From NCBI RefSeq assembly GCF_001429785.1, contig NZ_LMJF01000001.1, forward strand, positions 1,596,218 through 1,660,217: a stretch of 64,000 nt of DNA, in the 5' to 3' direction. Source of the stretch: Lysobacter sp. Root916. Its GTDB lineage: Bacteria > Pseudomonadota > Gammaproteobacteria > Xanthomonadales > Xanthomonadaceae. The position numbers were made by a program, and so were the translations under genes. Below, in pieces: positions 1 to 11,532 of the stretch (positions are counted from its first letter, which is position 1; each line of letters opens with the position of its first letter). A model generated the notes under the pieces. That model had not been told where the DNA came from and did no database searches. It saw only the letters and a list, made by a program, of their open reading frames with translations.

Positions 1-64
1 GAAGCGGCGATCCGCGGGGCGATACGGCGCGGGACGGTACCGCGAATTCGTGCGTGTCGCTTTA

Positions 65-136
65 TGTGGGAGCGGCGCAAGCCGCGATCTGCGCGGCAAC
101 TGGAAGGTCGCGATCGCGGCTTACGCCGCTCCCACA
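65..136. repeat. REP-like inverted repeat (full hairpin)
   Basis: A left arm beginning tgtgggagcggcgcaagccg is answered by a right arm ending cggcttacgccgctcccaca, giving an imperfect hairpin of about 72 nt. The same arms recur at 8074-8144, 8229-8299 and 63720-63930. This looks like the paired REP (BIME-type) elements common in Xanthomonadaceae intergenic DNA. The surrounding bases 1-64 and 137-236 show no gene I can support. Confidence 0.8.
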
Positions 137-236
137 GGGGCGGTAGGTCCATGCGCGAAGCCAGGCTGCATGGTGACTGGGAGGCGTGGGAGGTGCTGTT
201 CGCTTGGACGCATGCCTTCCAACGCGGCACGCGCGC

Positions 237-281
237 AAAGCAAAAAGGCCGACAAGGTTCGCTTGTCTGCCTTTTGCTTTT
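237..281 (-). terminator. Rho-independent terminator after tRNA-Arg
   Basis: A long stem pairs aaagcaaaaaggc and gacaag with cttgtc and gccttttgcttt around a gttcg loop. It is A-rich on one flank and T-rich on the other, so it could act in both directions. It sits directly downstream of the minus-strand tRNA-Arg. Confidence 0.7.
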
Positions 282-285
282 TATA

Positions 286-362
286 TGGTGCGCCCGGAGA
301 GATTCGAACTCCCGACCCCCAAGTTCGTAGCCTGGTGCTCTATCCAGCTGAGCTACGGGCGC
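286..362 (-). tRNA. tRNA-Arg (anticodon ACG)
   Basis: The reverse strand reads as a complete cloverleaf. The acceptor arm is GCGCCCG paired with CGGGCGC, followed by discriminator A and an encoded CCA. The D arm is GCTC/GAGC, the anticodon stem is CCAGG/CTTGG with loop CTACGAA (anticodon ACG), and the T loop contains TTCGAAT. It is 77 nt including CCA. It lies downstream of csrA and tRNA-Ser, as serV-argV do in E. coli. Confidence 0.97.
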
Positions 363-472
363 GCAGTCGAAGAATTATGACGGAACCGCTCTAAATCGTC
401 AAACATTTCGATGCTTTTTCTACGTCCGATTTCGTTCGCATTTAACGCTTACGAACGAAACCTTCCGCAGAC

Positions 473-492
473 AAAAGCCGCCCCAAGGCGGC
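473..492 (-). terminator. Hairpin terminator after tRNA-Ser
   Basis: On the minus strand GCCGCC-TTGG-GGCGGC is followed by TTTTG, a short GC stem with a weak U-tract just downstream of tRNA-Ser. Confidence 0.6.
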
Positions 493-504
493 CTTCGTGA
501 CAAC

Positions 505-597
505 TGGCGGAGACTGAGGGATTCGAACCCTCGATGGAGCTTTTGACCCCATACTCCCTTAGCAGGGGAGCCCCTTCGGCCTCTCGGGCAAGTCTCC
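505..597 (-). tRNA. tRNA-Ser (anticodon GCT)
   Basis: The reverse strand gives a class II tRNA of 93 nt including an encoded CCA. The acceptor is GGAGACT/AGTCTCC with discriminator G. The anticodon stem CTCCC/GGGAG encloses loop CTGCTAA (anticodon GCT). A long variable arm precedes a T loop with TTCGAAT. The position between csrA and tRNA-Arg matches the E. coli csrA-serV-argV order. Confidence 0.97.
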
Positions 598-666
598 GCG
601 GAAACACGTACAGCGTTTGCGGGCGGGAAGCATAACGGCTCATCCCGCGCGCGGCAAACTTTTTTA

Positions 667-870
667 TCAGCCTGCCGCGTTTTTGCCGGAGTCGTCGGCC
701 GGTTCTTCGCCGCGCTGGATGCGCTGGTAGATCTCTTCGCGATGCACAGCGACATCTTTCGGTGCGGTAATACCGATACGCACCTGGTTGCCCTTGACGC
801 CGAGCACGGTGACGGTCACCGAGTCGCCGATCATCAGGGTCTCACCGACGCGACGCGTCAGGATCAGCAT
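667..870 (-). CDS. csrA: Carbon storage regulator CsrA
   Basis: This is a 67-residue RNA-binding post-transcriptional regulator; CsrA dimers bind GGA motifs in mRNA leaders. The protein begins [16 protein letters not shown] and continues through the conserved [11 protein letters not shown] and [11 protein letters not shown] segments, essentially full length for the family. The start is set by a strong Shine-Dalgarno (AGGAGG at about 876-882) seven bases before ATG; a longer reading frame to 936 has no conserved sequence. It lies downstream of alaS with a 156-bp gap that probably holds its own promoter. In Xanthomonads the homologue (RsmA) controls exopolysaccharide and secreted enzymes, which is relevant to the EPS locus here, but no direct link is visible in this sequence. 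Confidence 0.97.
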   Translation of the reverse strand: MLILTRRVGETLMIGDSVTVTVLGVKGNQVRIGITAPKDVAVHREEIYQRIQRGEEPADDSGKNAAG

Positions 871-1026
871 TGGAAAACCTCCTCGTGCCGGCAATTCGTT
901 TGCCGGCGTTGGCGACATTCCGCATAGCAGCATCACGGAAAGCGCTTACAGTTTTGTACACAAACGTGAACCATCTTAGCCAGCGGCCAAAATCGGCCGC
1001 AAGCGATAGAAGTCACTGTTCGCCGT

Positions 1027-3660
<2,634 letters not shown>

Positions 3661-3826
3661 GCCTGACGCGCGAACTCGATAGGACCGGGCCGGACTGGCG
3701 GTCCAGGGCCTCTGCCCTCACGATGGGGGCGTCGACTGGAACAGGCAACCCAAAACCCGAAAGCCGCGTAGCCTAACAGGCTCCGGGCCCTGTTGCGCGG
3801 AGTCCGCAAGCGTTTTCGGCCTACGT

Positions 3827-4384
3827 TCAGTCGTCGGGATCGAAACGAGTCGCTTTCCGCACCCGTTCGCCGTCGAACCCCCGGCGTATCAGGAAGTCGG
3901 CGGCCTTGCGGCGCAGGGCCAGATCCTCCCCGGGAGACTCGCTGGACGGCCCGCCGAAGCGGCGTCTGACCAGGTCGCGGGCGTTCTCCAGCCAATCGCC
4001 CTCGTAGCTGTCCAGCGCGCGGGCAATGGCCTCGCTGTCCAGCCCGTGGGTGGCCAGCTCGGCGCGGACTCGGATCGGGCCGTACCCGCTGCTGGCGCGG
4101 CTGCGCACCAGACTCTCGGCGAAGCGGGCGTCGTCCTGCCAACCCAGGCCGGACAAGGCCTCGATGGCGGTCTCGACCTCGCCGGCGTCCATGCCGCGCG
4201 AGGTGAGCTTGCGTTGCAACTCCTTCCTGGAGTGCTCGCGCCGGGTCAGCAGACCCAGGGCGCGTTGGGTCGGGCTCTGCTCGCGACCGCCGCGGCGACG
4301 TCCGCTGCGGCCGCCCTCGGGGCGGTCGTCACCGGTGGAGCCGGGACTGGGCTCCGAGTCGTGCAGCGGTTCGTCTTCGTGCAT
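3827..4384 (-). CDS. recX: Regulatory protein RecX
   Basis: RecX modulates RecA by capping filament growth and inhibiting its ATPase and coprotease activity. The protein has 185 residues. From about residue 40 it shows tandem three-helix RecX repeats: [19 protein letters not shown], then the [17 protein letters not shown] segment, then [14 protein letters not shown]. The first 38 residues are an Asp/Glu/Pro/Arg-rich low-complexity extension ([12 protein letters not shown]) absent from short RecX proteins and of unknown role. It starts 54 bp downstream of the recA stop on the same strand, so recA-recX read-through is likely. Confidence 0.95.
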   Translation of the reverse strand: MHEDEPLHDSEPSPGSTGDDRPEGGRSGRRRGGREQSPTQRALGLLTRREHSRKELQRKLTSRGMDAGEVETAIEALSGLGWQDDARFAESLVRSRASSGYGPIRVRAELATHGLDSEAIARALDSYEGDWLENARDLVRRRFGGPSSESPGEDLALRRKAADFLIRRGFDGERVRKATRFDPDD

Positions 4385-4438
4385 ATCCGATCGGGCTCAA
4401 GCCAAGGGTGCCGGCGTCGGCCGCCGGCATCGGCTGCC

Positions 4439-5476
<1,038 letters not shown>

Positions 5477-5704
5477 CGTGGTGTCCTTAAAGAGTCGGTG
5501 TCGTGTTGGAAGGCAATGTAGAGGACGCGGATCGCACGGACTGAGACCGTCGCGTCTTCGATGAAAATTTATTCCGCGGGCCGGGCCGGCGCAGTTGGGC
5601 AAGCACCCGAGCGCTTGTCGGATTTCTCCCCATCGGGCCGGAGGAAATCCCGACGCCGCGATCTGGGGCAAGTCCGAAGCGAATGCAGGCGCTCATCGCC
5701 GCGC

Positions 5705-6352
5705 TCAACGGTTGGGCCGGACCAGACCGCAGTACAAACCCTCGATCGCGAAATCCTGATCGGGCTGGACCTCGATCGGCGCGTAATCGGGATTGCGCGG
5801 CAGCAGGCGGATGCGGTCCTTGCCGATCTTCAGCAGCTTGACCGTGATCTCGTCGTCGATGCGCGCGACCACGATCTGGCCCGAGCGCGCGTCGCCGGTG
5901 CGGTGCACGCCGATCAGGTCGCCGTCGAAAATGCCCTCGTCGCGCATCGAATCGCCCTTGACCTTGAGCAGGTAGTCGGGCGACGGGAAGAACATGTTGC
6001 GATCCAGCAGCACGTAGTTGTCGGCGTCGAGCTGGGCGCCGGAGCCGATCGGCCGCCCGGCCGCGACCTGCCCCAGCACCGGCAGGCGCAAGGCTTCGTC
6101 GTTGGCGGCCAGCAGCGCCAACCGGCCCTGCTGCGCCGGCGGCGGCTGCAGCACGCGGATGCCACGCGCGCGGCCCGGGGTGCGTTCGATCGCACCGGCG
6201 GCCTCGAGCGCCTCCAGGTGGTACTGCGCGGCCCGCACGCCCTTGAAACCAAAGGCCTTGGCGATCTCGGTCTGCGACGGCGGGAATCCCTCGGCTTCGA
6301 TCCGTTCAGCGATCAGCGCGAGCATGGCTTGCTGGGTATCGGTCAGGTCCAT
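5705..6352 (-). CDS. lexA: SOS repressor LexA
   Basis: This is the SOS regulon repressor, a DNA-binding protein that self-cleaves when stimulated by RecA filaments. The 215-residue product has an N-terminal winged helix-turn-helix (about residues 1-65; TQQAMLALIAERIEAEG, PSQTEIAKAFGF). The cleavage site is Ala98-Gly99 in VAAGRPIG, and the peptidase S24 domain has catalytic Ser135 (KGDSMRDEG) and Lys172 (EITVKLL). The ATG is only 2 bp from a LexA operator and has no Shine-Dalgarno, so the mRNA may be leaderless or the start may lie slightly downstream. LexA should repress its own gene through that operator. Confidence 0.98.
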   Translation of the reverse strand: MDLTDTQQAMLALIAERIEAEGFPPSQTEIAKAFGFKGVRAAQYHLEALEAAGAIERTPGRARGIRVLQPPPAQQGRLALLAANDEALRLPVLGQVAAGRPIGSGAQLDADNYVLLDRNMFFPSPDYLLKVKGDSMRDEGIFDGDLIGVHRTGDARSGQIVVARIDDEITVKLLKIGKDRIRLLPRNPDYAPIEVQPDQDFAIEGLYCGLVRPNR

Positions 6353-6354
6353 GG

Positions 6355-6373
6355 TTAGCAGTATTACTACTAA
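6355..6373. promoter_or_regulatory. LexA operator (Xanthomonad type)
   Basis: The 19-bp imperfect palindrome ttagcagtattactactaa has one mismatch between its arms. Xanthomonas LexA is known to bind a TTAG..TACTAA palindrome of this kind. It lies 2 bp upstream of the lexA ATG and 97 bp upstream of the divergent MarR/GNAT gene, so it could influence both. Confidence 0.88.
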
Positions 6374-6469
6374 CGACCCCTGCGAGCAAGACCGCTCATC
6401 CGGATTTTATTTGACTGAGTCAAACATATTGGCCAGATTACAGACTCGCCCCCACCCCGCGCATCCGCC

Positions 6470-7411
6470 ATGGCCACCGAAGTCGAAACCGCCCAAGTCG
6501 ACGCCGTCCGCGCCTTCAACCGCTTCTACACGCGCCAGATCGACGTGCTGCGCGAAGACCTGCTGGACAGCCCCTATACGCTGACCCAGGCGCGCGTGTT
6601 GTTCGAACTCGCCCAGCGCGAACCGGTCGCCGCGCGCGCGATCGGCGAGGAACTGGGCCTGGACCCGGGTTACCTGAGCCGGATCCTGCAGGGCTTCGCC
6701 GAGGCCGGGCTGGTCGAGAAGACGCGCTCGCGGCAGGACGCGCGCAGCTACGAGCTCACCCTGTCGGCGCGTGGCCGCGAGACCTTCGCCCTGCTCGATC
6801 GCAACTCCCACCAGGCCACCGCGGACATGCTGGCGGCGCTACCGCCGCTGCAGCGCGAGCGCCTGCTGCGGGCGACCGGCGACATCCAGCGCGCGCTGAC
6901 TCCGCAGGCGCTGCCGCCCGCGCAGCGCGTCCTCGTCCGCGAGCATGGCATCGGCGACATCGGCTGGGCGATCGAACGCCACGCCCGCCTGTACGCCGAC
7001 GAGTACGGCTGGAACAGCGAGTTCGAGGCCCTGGTGGCCAAACTGTTCGCGGCTTTCGCCGGCGAGCACGATCCCCGCTACGAGCGGTGCTGGGTCGCCG
7101 AACTCGACGGCGAGCGCATCGGCTGCGTGTTCGTGGTCCGCAACCAGGACCAGGCCGACACCGCGCAGCTGCGCTGCCTGCTGGTCGATCCGCGCGCGCG
7201 CGGGCTGGGCGTCGGCCAGCGCCTGGTGGATACCTGTCTGGAATTCGCGCGTGCGGCCGGCTATGCGCGCATGCGCCTGTGGACCAACGACCTGCTGAGC
7301 GCGGCGCGCCGGATCTACGAAGCCCGCGGCTTCCAATTGATCGAGCAGTACCCGCACCACAGTTTCGGCCACGATCTGATCGGACAGGTGTGGGAGCGCG
7401 ATCTGGACTGA
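6470..7411 (+). CDS. MarR-type regulator fused to a GNAT acetyltransferase
   Basis: This is a 313-residue two-domain protein. Residues about 10-145 form a MarR winged helix (LTQARVLFELAQREPVAARAI, LDPGYLSRILQGF, wing around KTRSRQDARSYELTL). Residues about 160-313 form a GNAT acetyltransferase with the acetyl-CoA-binding pattern LLVDPRARGLGVGQRLV (Q/RxxGxG/A) and a final ARRIYEARGFQLIEQYPHHSFG segment. Such bifunctional HTH/GNAT proteins are widespread; substrate and regulon are not predictable. It is divergent from lexA across 117 bp that contain the LexA operator. Nothing else in the window looks like an obvious target. Confidence 0.9.
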   Translation: MATEVETAQVDAVRAFNRFYTRQIDVLREDLLDSPYTLTQARVLFELAQREPVAARAIGEELGLDPGYLSRILQGFAEAGLVEKTRSRQDARSYELTLSARGRETFALLDRNSHQATADMLAALPPLQRERLLRATGDIQRALTPQALPPAQRVLVREHGIGDIGWAIERHARLYADEYGWNSEFEALVAKLFAAFAGEHDPRYERCWVAELDGERIGCVFVVRNQDQADTAQLRCLLVDPRARGLGVGQRLVDTCLEFARAAGYARMRLWTNDLLSAARRIYEARGFQLIEQYPHHSFGHDLIGQVWERDLD

Positions 7412-7462
7412 ACGCGACAACGGGCGACGGCGCCCGACCGCGGGCCAGACGCCGGTGAGAAA

Positions 7463-7960
7463 TCAGGTCGCCAGCGCCAGCATGCCCTGCAGCGACGCGG
7501 CCACGGTCTGGCGGCGCACCGCCTCGCGGTCGCCGGCGAAATGGAAGACCTCGGCCTTGGGGTAGCCGCCGCGGCGCTTCCAGGCGATCCAGACCGTGCC
7601 GACCGGCTTGTCCTCGGTGCCGCCGCCGGGGCCGGCGATGCCGGTGACCGCGACCGCCAGGGTGGCGCCGGTATTGGCCAGGGCGCCGGAGACCATCTCG
7701 ATCACGGTCTCGCGGCTGACCGCGCCGAACTGCTCCAGGGTCTGCGGGCGCACGCTCAGCAGCGACTGCTTGGCTTCGTAGCTGTAGGCGGCCATGCCGC
7801 ATTCGAACCAGCCGGAGGAACCGGCGATGTCGGTCAGGGTCTTGGCGATCCAGCCGCCGGTGCAGCTTTCGGCGGTGACCAGCATGTGGTGGTGGTTGCG
7901 GGCGGCCTCGCCCACCTGTTCGGCGAGGTGTTGCAGGGCGGCATCGGAGACGTCGGTCAT
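7463..7960 (-). CDS. pncC: Nicotinamide-nucleotide amidase (CinA C-terminal family)
   Basis: The product deamidates nicotinamide mononucleotide to nicotinic acid mononucleotide in NAD recycling. The 165-residue protein is the stand-alone CinA C-terminal domain, with TAESCTGGWIA near the start, SYEAKQSLL, and the AVTGIAGPGGGT nucleotide-binding loop. The start at 7960 (MTDVSDAALQ) is preferred; a frame extending to 8089 runs into a REP element. In Pseudomonas a cinA-like gene sits between mutS and recA, so this gene marks the ancestral left border of the 8-51 kb block. A ComEA/Cin competence role is not implied. Confidence 0.93.
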   Translation of the reverse strand: MTDVSDAALQHLAEQVGEAARNHHHMLVTAESCTGGWIAKTLTDIAGSSGWFECGMAAYSYEAKQSLLSVRPQTLEQFGAVSRETVIEMVSGALANTGATLAVAVTGIAGPGGGTEDKPVGTVWIAWKRRGGYPKAEVFHFAGDREAVRRQTVAASLQGMLALAT

Positions 7961-8073
7961 GCGCGCACTATAACGGCCCGCCGCGCCGACGCTTTGCGGG
8001 ATCTGGCAACGCTGGGGTGGCGCGAGTGGAACGCCGGGTCCGGGCCATCGCCACGCCAAGGACCGTCGCCTCC

Positions 8074-8144
8074 TGTGGGAACGGCGCAAGCCGCGATCGC
8101 GCGACTCCGGCCACCGCGAAATCGCGGCTCACGCCGCTCCCACA
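8074..8144. repeat. REP-like inverted repeat, copy A
   Basis: This hairpin element begins tgtgggaacggcgcaagccg and ends cacgccgctcccaca. The interior gcgatcgcgcgactccggcc is identical to the copy at 8229-8299, so the two are a recent tandem duplication of one element. Confidence 0.82.
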
Positions 8145-8156
8145 GAAGGCACTGCT

Positions 8157-8186
8157 TTGGGGTAGGAGCGACGCGAGTCGCGAGCA
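8157..8186. repeat. Short REP-related half element
   Basis: The segment ggggtaggagcgacgcgagtcgcga is a variant single hairpin lying between the two full copies. A truncated relative (agggtaggagcggc) follows the second copy near 8317. Confidence 0.6.
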
Positions 8187-8228
8187 GGAGGCCACTAAGC
8201 GAAAGCGCTAATCCAAGCCGTCGCTGCC

Positions 8229-8299
8229 TGTGGGAGCGGCGCAAACCGCGATCGCGCGACTCCGGCCACCGCGAAATCGCGGCTTACGCCGCTCCCACA
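8229..8299. repeat. REP-like inverted repeat, copy B
   Basis: This is a near-exact copy of 8074-8144: tgtgggagcggcgcaaaccg on the left and cttacgccgctcccaca on the right, with the same spacer. Confidence 0.82.
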
Positions 8300-8343
8300 G
8301 AAGGCCCTTGCTTTAGGGTAGGAGCGGCATCCAAGGCCATTGA

Positions 8344-8382
8344 AAACGACGACGCGCGGGCCTTGCGGCCCGCGCGTCGCGG
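8344..8382 (-). terminator. Terminator downstream of the TonB receptor gene
   Basis: The stem gacgcgcgggcc/ggcccgcgcgtc closes a short ttgc loop. On the minus strand it is followed by GTCGTTTTC, giving a strong GC hairpin with a modest U-tract 56 bp after the receptor stop codon. Confidence 0.65.
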
Positions 8383-8433
8383 TGTGCGCCCTGCTTCCGG
8401 CCGGCGTTGCGCCGATCCGCAAGCGCGATTAAC

Positions 8434-11082
8434 TCAGTACGAGACCCGGAAGGTCACGCCGTAGGTACGCGGCGCGCCCAGGAAGGCGTTGAACGAGTTG
8501 AAAGCGTTGTTCGGCAGCGGCGACACGTTCTGCAACGGCGCGTCGAAGCCGACCTGGGCGTATTCCTCGTCGAACAGGTTCTGGCCCCACAACTCGACCA
8601 TCCAGCGGCGGTCGCGGCGGCCGATGGCGATGCGCGCGTTGACCACGGTGAAGGCGCCCTGGTCCTTCTCCGGATCCAGATCGGAGCCGGTGTTGTAGTC
8701 GGACATGTACTTGGCGCCGACGTTGAAGCGCGCCACCAGGTCGCTGGCGAAGTTCCAGTCGTAGGTGATCGAAGCCGAGCCCGACCAGTACGGCGCGAAG
8801 CTGACCTGGCTGCCCGGCAGCTTGTACAGCGCACCGGCCGGGGCCGTGCCGCCCGGAGCGACGAAGTCGCCGCCCGGACGTTCGTCGCCGTAGCGGGTGT
8901 CGGCGTAGGTCAGGCCGCCCTGGATCATCAGGCCCTTCTGCGGCTGCCACAGGATCTCGGTGTCGATACCCTGCGAGATCACTTCCGGAATCGAGCGCAC
9001 CACGAAGCTGGTGCCGAGGAAGCTGTTGAGCTGGAAGTCCGAATAGGTCTGGTGGAACAAGGTGGCGTTGAGCAGCAGGTTGCCGTCGGCCCAGGTGGTC
9101 TTGGCGCCCAGCTCGAAGCTGTTGACGAACTCGCCCGGGAACGAGGTGTCGTCGACCGGACGGATGCCCTGCCCCGCGCTGGACAGGCCATTAGCCGACT
9201 GCACGCGATCGAGGTTGAAACCGCCGGCCTTGTAACCGCGCGCGCCCGACACATAGGTCATGACGTGGTCGTTCCAGCGGTAGGCCAGCTTGAGCGTGCC
9301 CGACCATTCCTTCTCGTCGCTCTCCTGATGGGTGGCGCGGCCGTTGTGCAGCGGATTGGCCCAGGGCAAGCAGCTGTAACCGATGATGTTGCTGATGATC
9401 GCGGCCTGCTGGGCCGGCGGCAGCGAGGCGAACGGCAATCCGCGTCCGGTCAGCGCCGCGGCGATGCGACCCTGCGCGGCCGGGCTGACCTGGCCGTTGG
9501 GACCGAAGTACGACGCGCAGCCGGGGCTGCCGTTGGGGTTGCTGTAGCGCGAATCCAGTTCCTTGTTCTCCTGGGTGTAGCGCACGCCCAGGGTGACGTC
9601 GAGCGCGTCGGTCGCATGCCAGGTGTTGTTGGTGAAGAAGGCCTTGGTCTTGGCGTTCTGGCGGTACTTGTCGTCGGCGCCGAAGCCGGCGAAGGCGGTG
9701 CCGAACGGGCGCCCGGTGGTCTGCGACAGGAAGGTCGCGGCGGTCGGCGACTGCGCCAGGGCCGGGTTGATCAGCGCCAGCAACGCGGTCGACAGGTAAG
9801 GCTCGTAGGCGTTGCCGATGCGGTAGGTCTCGTTGCGGTTCAAGTCTTCGTCGGAGAAGAACAGGCCGAACATCCAGTCGATCTTGTCGGTCGAACCGGT
9901 CAGGCGGAACTCCTGGCTAAAGGTCTTGAACTCGGTCAGCGACTCGTCTTCGTCGGCGTTGCGGTACAGCAGGTCGGCGCTGCTGAAGTCGAAGTCCAGG
10001 CCGTTGATCGCGCGCCATTCGCGCTTGGCGGTGATCGAGGTCAGGGTGGCGTTGTTGAACCAGGGCGTGATCCAGTTGACCTCGGCCGAGACGCCCTTGT
10101 CCTTCATGTCCTGCTCGGTGCTGCGGTTGCTGTAGGCGATGCGTGCATACGGGTCGGCGACCGGGGCCACGCCGGAATCCGGCGACAGCGCGTCGATGAT
10201 CGCGCCGGTGCCGCCTCGCACCGTGGTCACGCCCACGCAGCAGTTCTCTTCGCGGCTGGTGAAGTCGCCGATCAGGTTGATGTCGAGGTTTTCGGTCGGC
10301 TCCAGCAGCAACTGCGCGCGCAGGGTGTGGAAGTTCTGGTCGAAGTCTTCCTTTTCCTGGCGCGGGCCGGCGCCGGTGCGCACGTCGACGAAACCGTCGC
10401 GCTCGCGCTTGGCGCCATAGATGCGGAACGCGGCGTTGTCGCCGATCGGCGTGTTGAAGGCGCCGGCCAGGCCGAGCGCGCCGTAGTTGCCGATGGTGAA
10501 CTCGCCCTCGACGCTGGTGTTGTAGTCGGGGCGGCGGGTGATGACGTTGATGACGCCGGCCGAGGTGTTCTTGCCGAACACCGTGCCCTGCGGGCCCTTG
10601 AGCACTTCGATGCGCTCGATCTCGCCCAGGTCGCCGAAGCCGACGCCGTTGCGCGGGCGGTAGACGCCGTCGATTACGATGCCCACCGACGATTCCAGGC
10701 CGGCGTTGTCGCCGACGGTGCCGATGCCGCGGATGCGCGCGGTGGTCTGGGCCTCGCTCTGGGTGCTGGTCACGGTCAGGCCGGGCACCAGCACCTGCAA
10801 GTCCTTGACGTCGCGCACGCCGGTGTCCTGCAGCAGTTGCTGCGGCAGCGCGGTGATCGCGATCGGCACGTCCTGCAGCGCTTCCTCGCGCTTCTGCGCG
10901 GTCACGGTGAGGCCGGAGAGCGTGGTCGCCTCTTCCTCGTCCTTCGCGCTCGCGTCCGGCGGCGCCTGCTGCGCGTACAACGGCGCGGCGGTCATCGCCG
11001 CAAGCGCCGCGGCTACCGCAAAAGCGAGACGCCGACGTCCATGGTTCCGTGTTCCCTGGCTAGCCGACTTGCGTGCACTCAT
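8434..11082 (-). CDS. TonB-dependent outer-membrane receptor
   Basis: This is an outer-membrane 22-strand receptor for energy-dependent uptake of an unidentified ligand. The 882-residue product has a signal peptide ending near LYA37-QQ, a TonB-box-like LSGLTVTAQKREE segment, a plug domain with GLTVTS, RIRGIG and GPQGTVFGKNTSAGVINVITRRP, and a barrel ending in aromatic TFRVSY. The start at 11082 follows a strong GGGGAGG ribosome-binding site; a frame to 11100 lacks one. This Caulobacter-type subfamily often handles iron complexes, vitamins or oligosaccharides, and nothing here discriminates. It is monocistronic, flanked by a terminator and a 450-bp upstream gap, and not obviously part of the EPS locus. 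Confidence 0.95.
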   Translation of the reverse strand: MSARKSASQGTRNHGRRRLAFAVAAALAAMTAAPLYAQQAPPDASAKDEEEATTLSGLTVTAQKREEALQDVPIAITALPQQLLQDTGVRDVKDLQVLVPGLTVTSTQSEAQTTARIRGIGTVGDNAGLESSVGIVIDGVYRPRNGVGFGDLGEIERIEVLKGPQGTVFGKNTSAGVINVITRRPDYNTSVEGEFTIGNYGALGLAGAFNTPIGDNAAFRIYGAKRERDGFVDVRTGAGPRQEKEDFDQNFHTLRAQLLLEPTENLDINLIGDFTSREENCCVGVTTVRGGTGAIIDALSPDSGVAPVADPYARIAYSNRSTEQDMKDKGVSAEVNWITPWFNNATLTSITAKREWRAINGLDFDFSSADLLYRNADEDESLTEFKTFSQEFRLTGSTDKIDWMFGLFFSDEDLNRNETYRIGNAYEPYLSTALLALINPALAQSPTAATFLSQTTGRPFGTAFAGFGADDKYRQNAKTKAFFTNNTWHATDALDVTLGVRYTQENKELDSRYSNPNGSPGCASYFGPNGQVSPAAQGRIAAALTGRGLPFASLPPAQQAAIISNIIGYSCLPWANPLHNGRATHQESDEKEWSGTLKLAYRWNDHVMTYVSGARGYKAGGFNLDRVQSANGLSSAGQGIRPVDDTSFPGEFVNSFELGAKTTWADGNLLLNATLFHQTYSDFQLNSFLGTSFVVRSIPEVISQGIDTEILWQPQKGLMIQGGLTYADTRYGDERPGGDFVAPGGTAPAGALYKLPGSQVSFAPYWSGSASITYDWNFASDLVARFNVGAKYMSDYNTGSDLDPEKDQGAFTVVNARIAIGRRDRRWMVELWGQNLFDEEYAQVGFDAPLQNVSPLPNNAFNSFNAFLGAPRTYGVTFRVSY

Positions 11083-11532
11083 CGCGACCTCCCCTGACAT
11101 TGTTAAACCGCCGGCACCTGCCGGCGGAGATCTGGCCCTGCGAATTGACGACCCTGACTACTGCGCGAACCGCGCAGGCACGCCCCCTAGACGCGCCCCC
11201 CGTGCGAACTACCACGTCAACGGCGTCGCGATTACGACATACGCCGGATCATTGACGCTGCGCACAAAAGCAAAGATAGCGGAAGCTAGCACGCCCGTCG
11301 CCTGCGTCATGCCGCGCAGCAGCAATCGCACGACCGTTCGTCCGAGTCGTGTGGCAGGGGGCGTAACCGTCGCCATGACGCGGGCGGTCGAACGCACGCG
11401 CGGCCAGTCGAGCGCGGCGCCGGCTCGCCGATCGGTCCCCGGATCGGTACCGACGAGGTCCCTGGCTGATCGGGCGCTGGCGCCGACGCCGGGGACCGCT
11501 CCCGAGCGCAGGCCCGGTCGCGACCGCGCGGC
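11083..11532. other. Gene-free interval between the TonB receptor and galE
   Basis: These 450 bp hold no reading frame with convincing protein character. A small inverted repeat, cgccggcacctgccggcgg, lies near 11108, just upstream of the receptor's ribosome-binding site, and could be an mRNA-leader hairpin. No known operator was recognised. Confidence 0.5.

Noticed and set aside
5477..5704. A LexA operator upstream of recA
   Set aside because: No TTAG..TACTAA-like palindrome could be found in this interval.
8074..8299. A possible CRISPR array
   Set aside because: The repeats are hairpins with near-identical spacers and irregular spacing, fitting REP elements; no cas genes are present.
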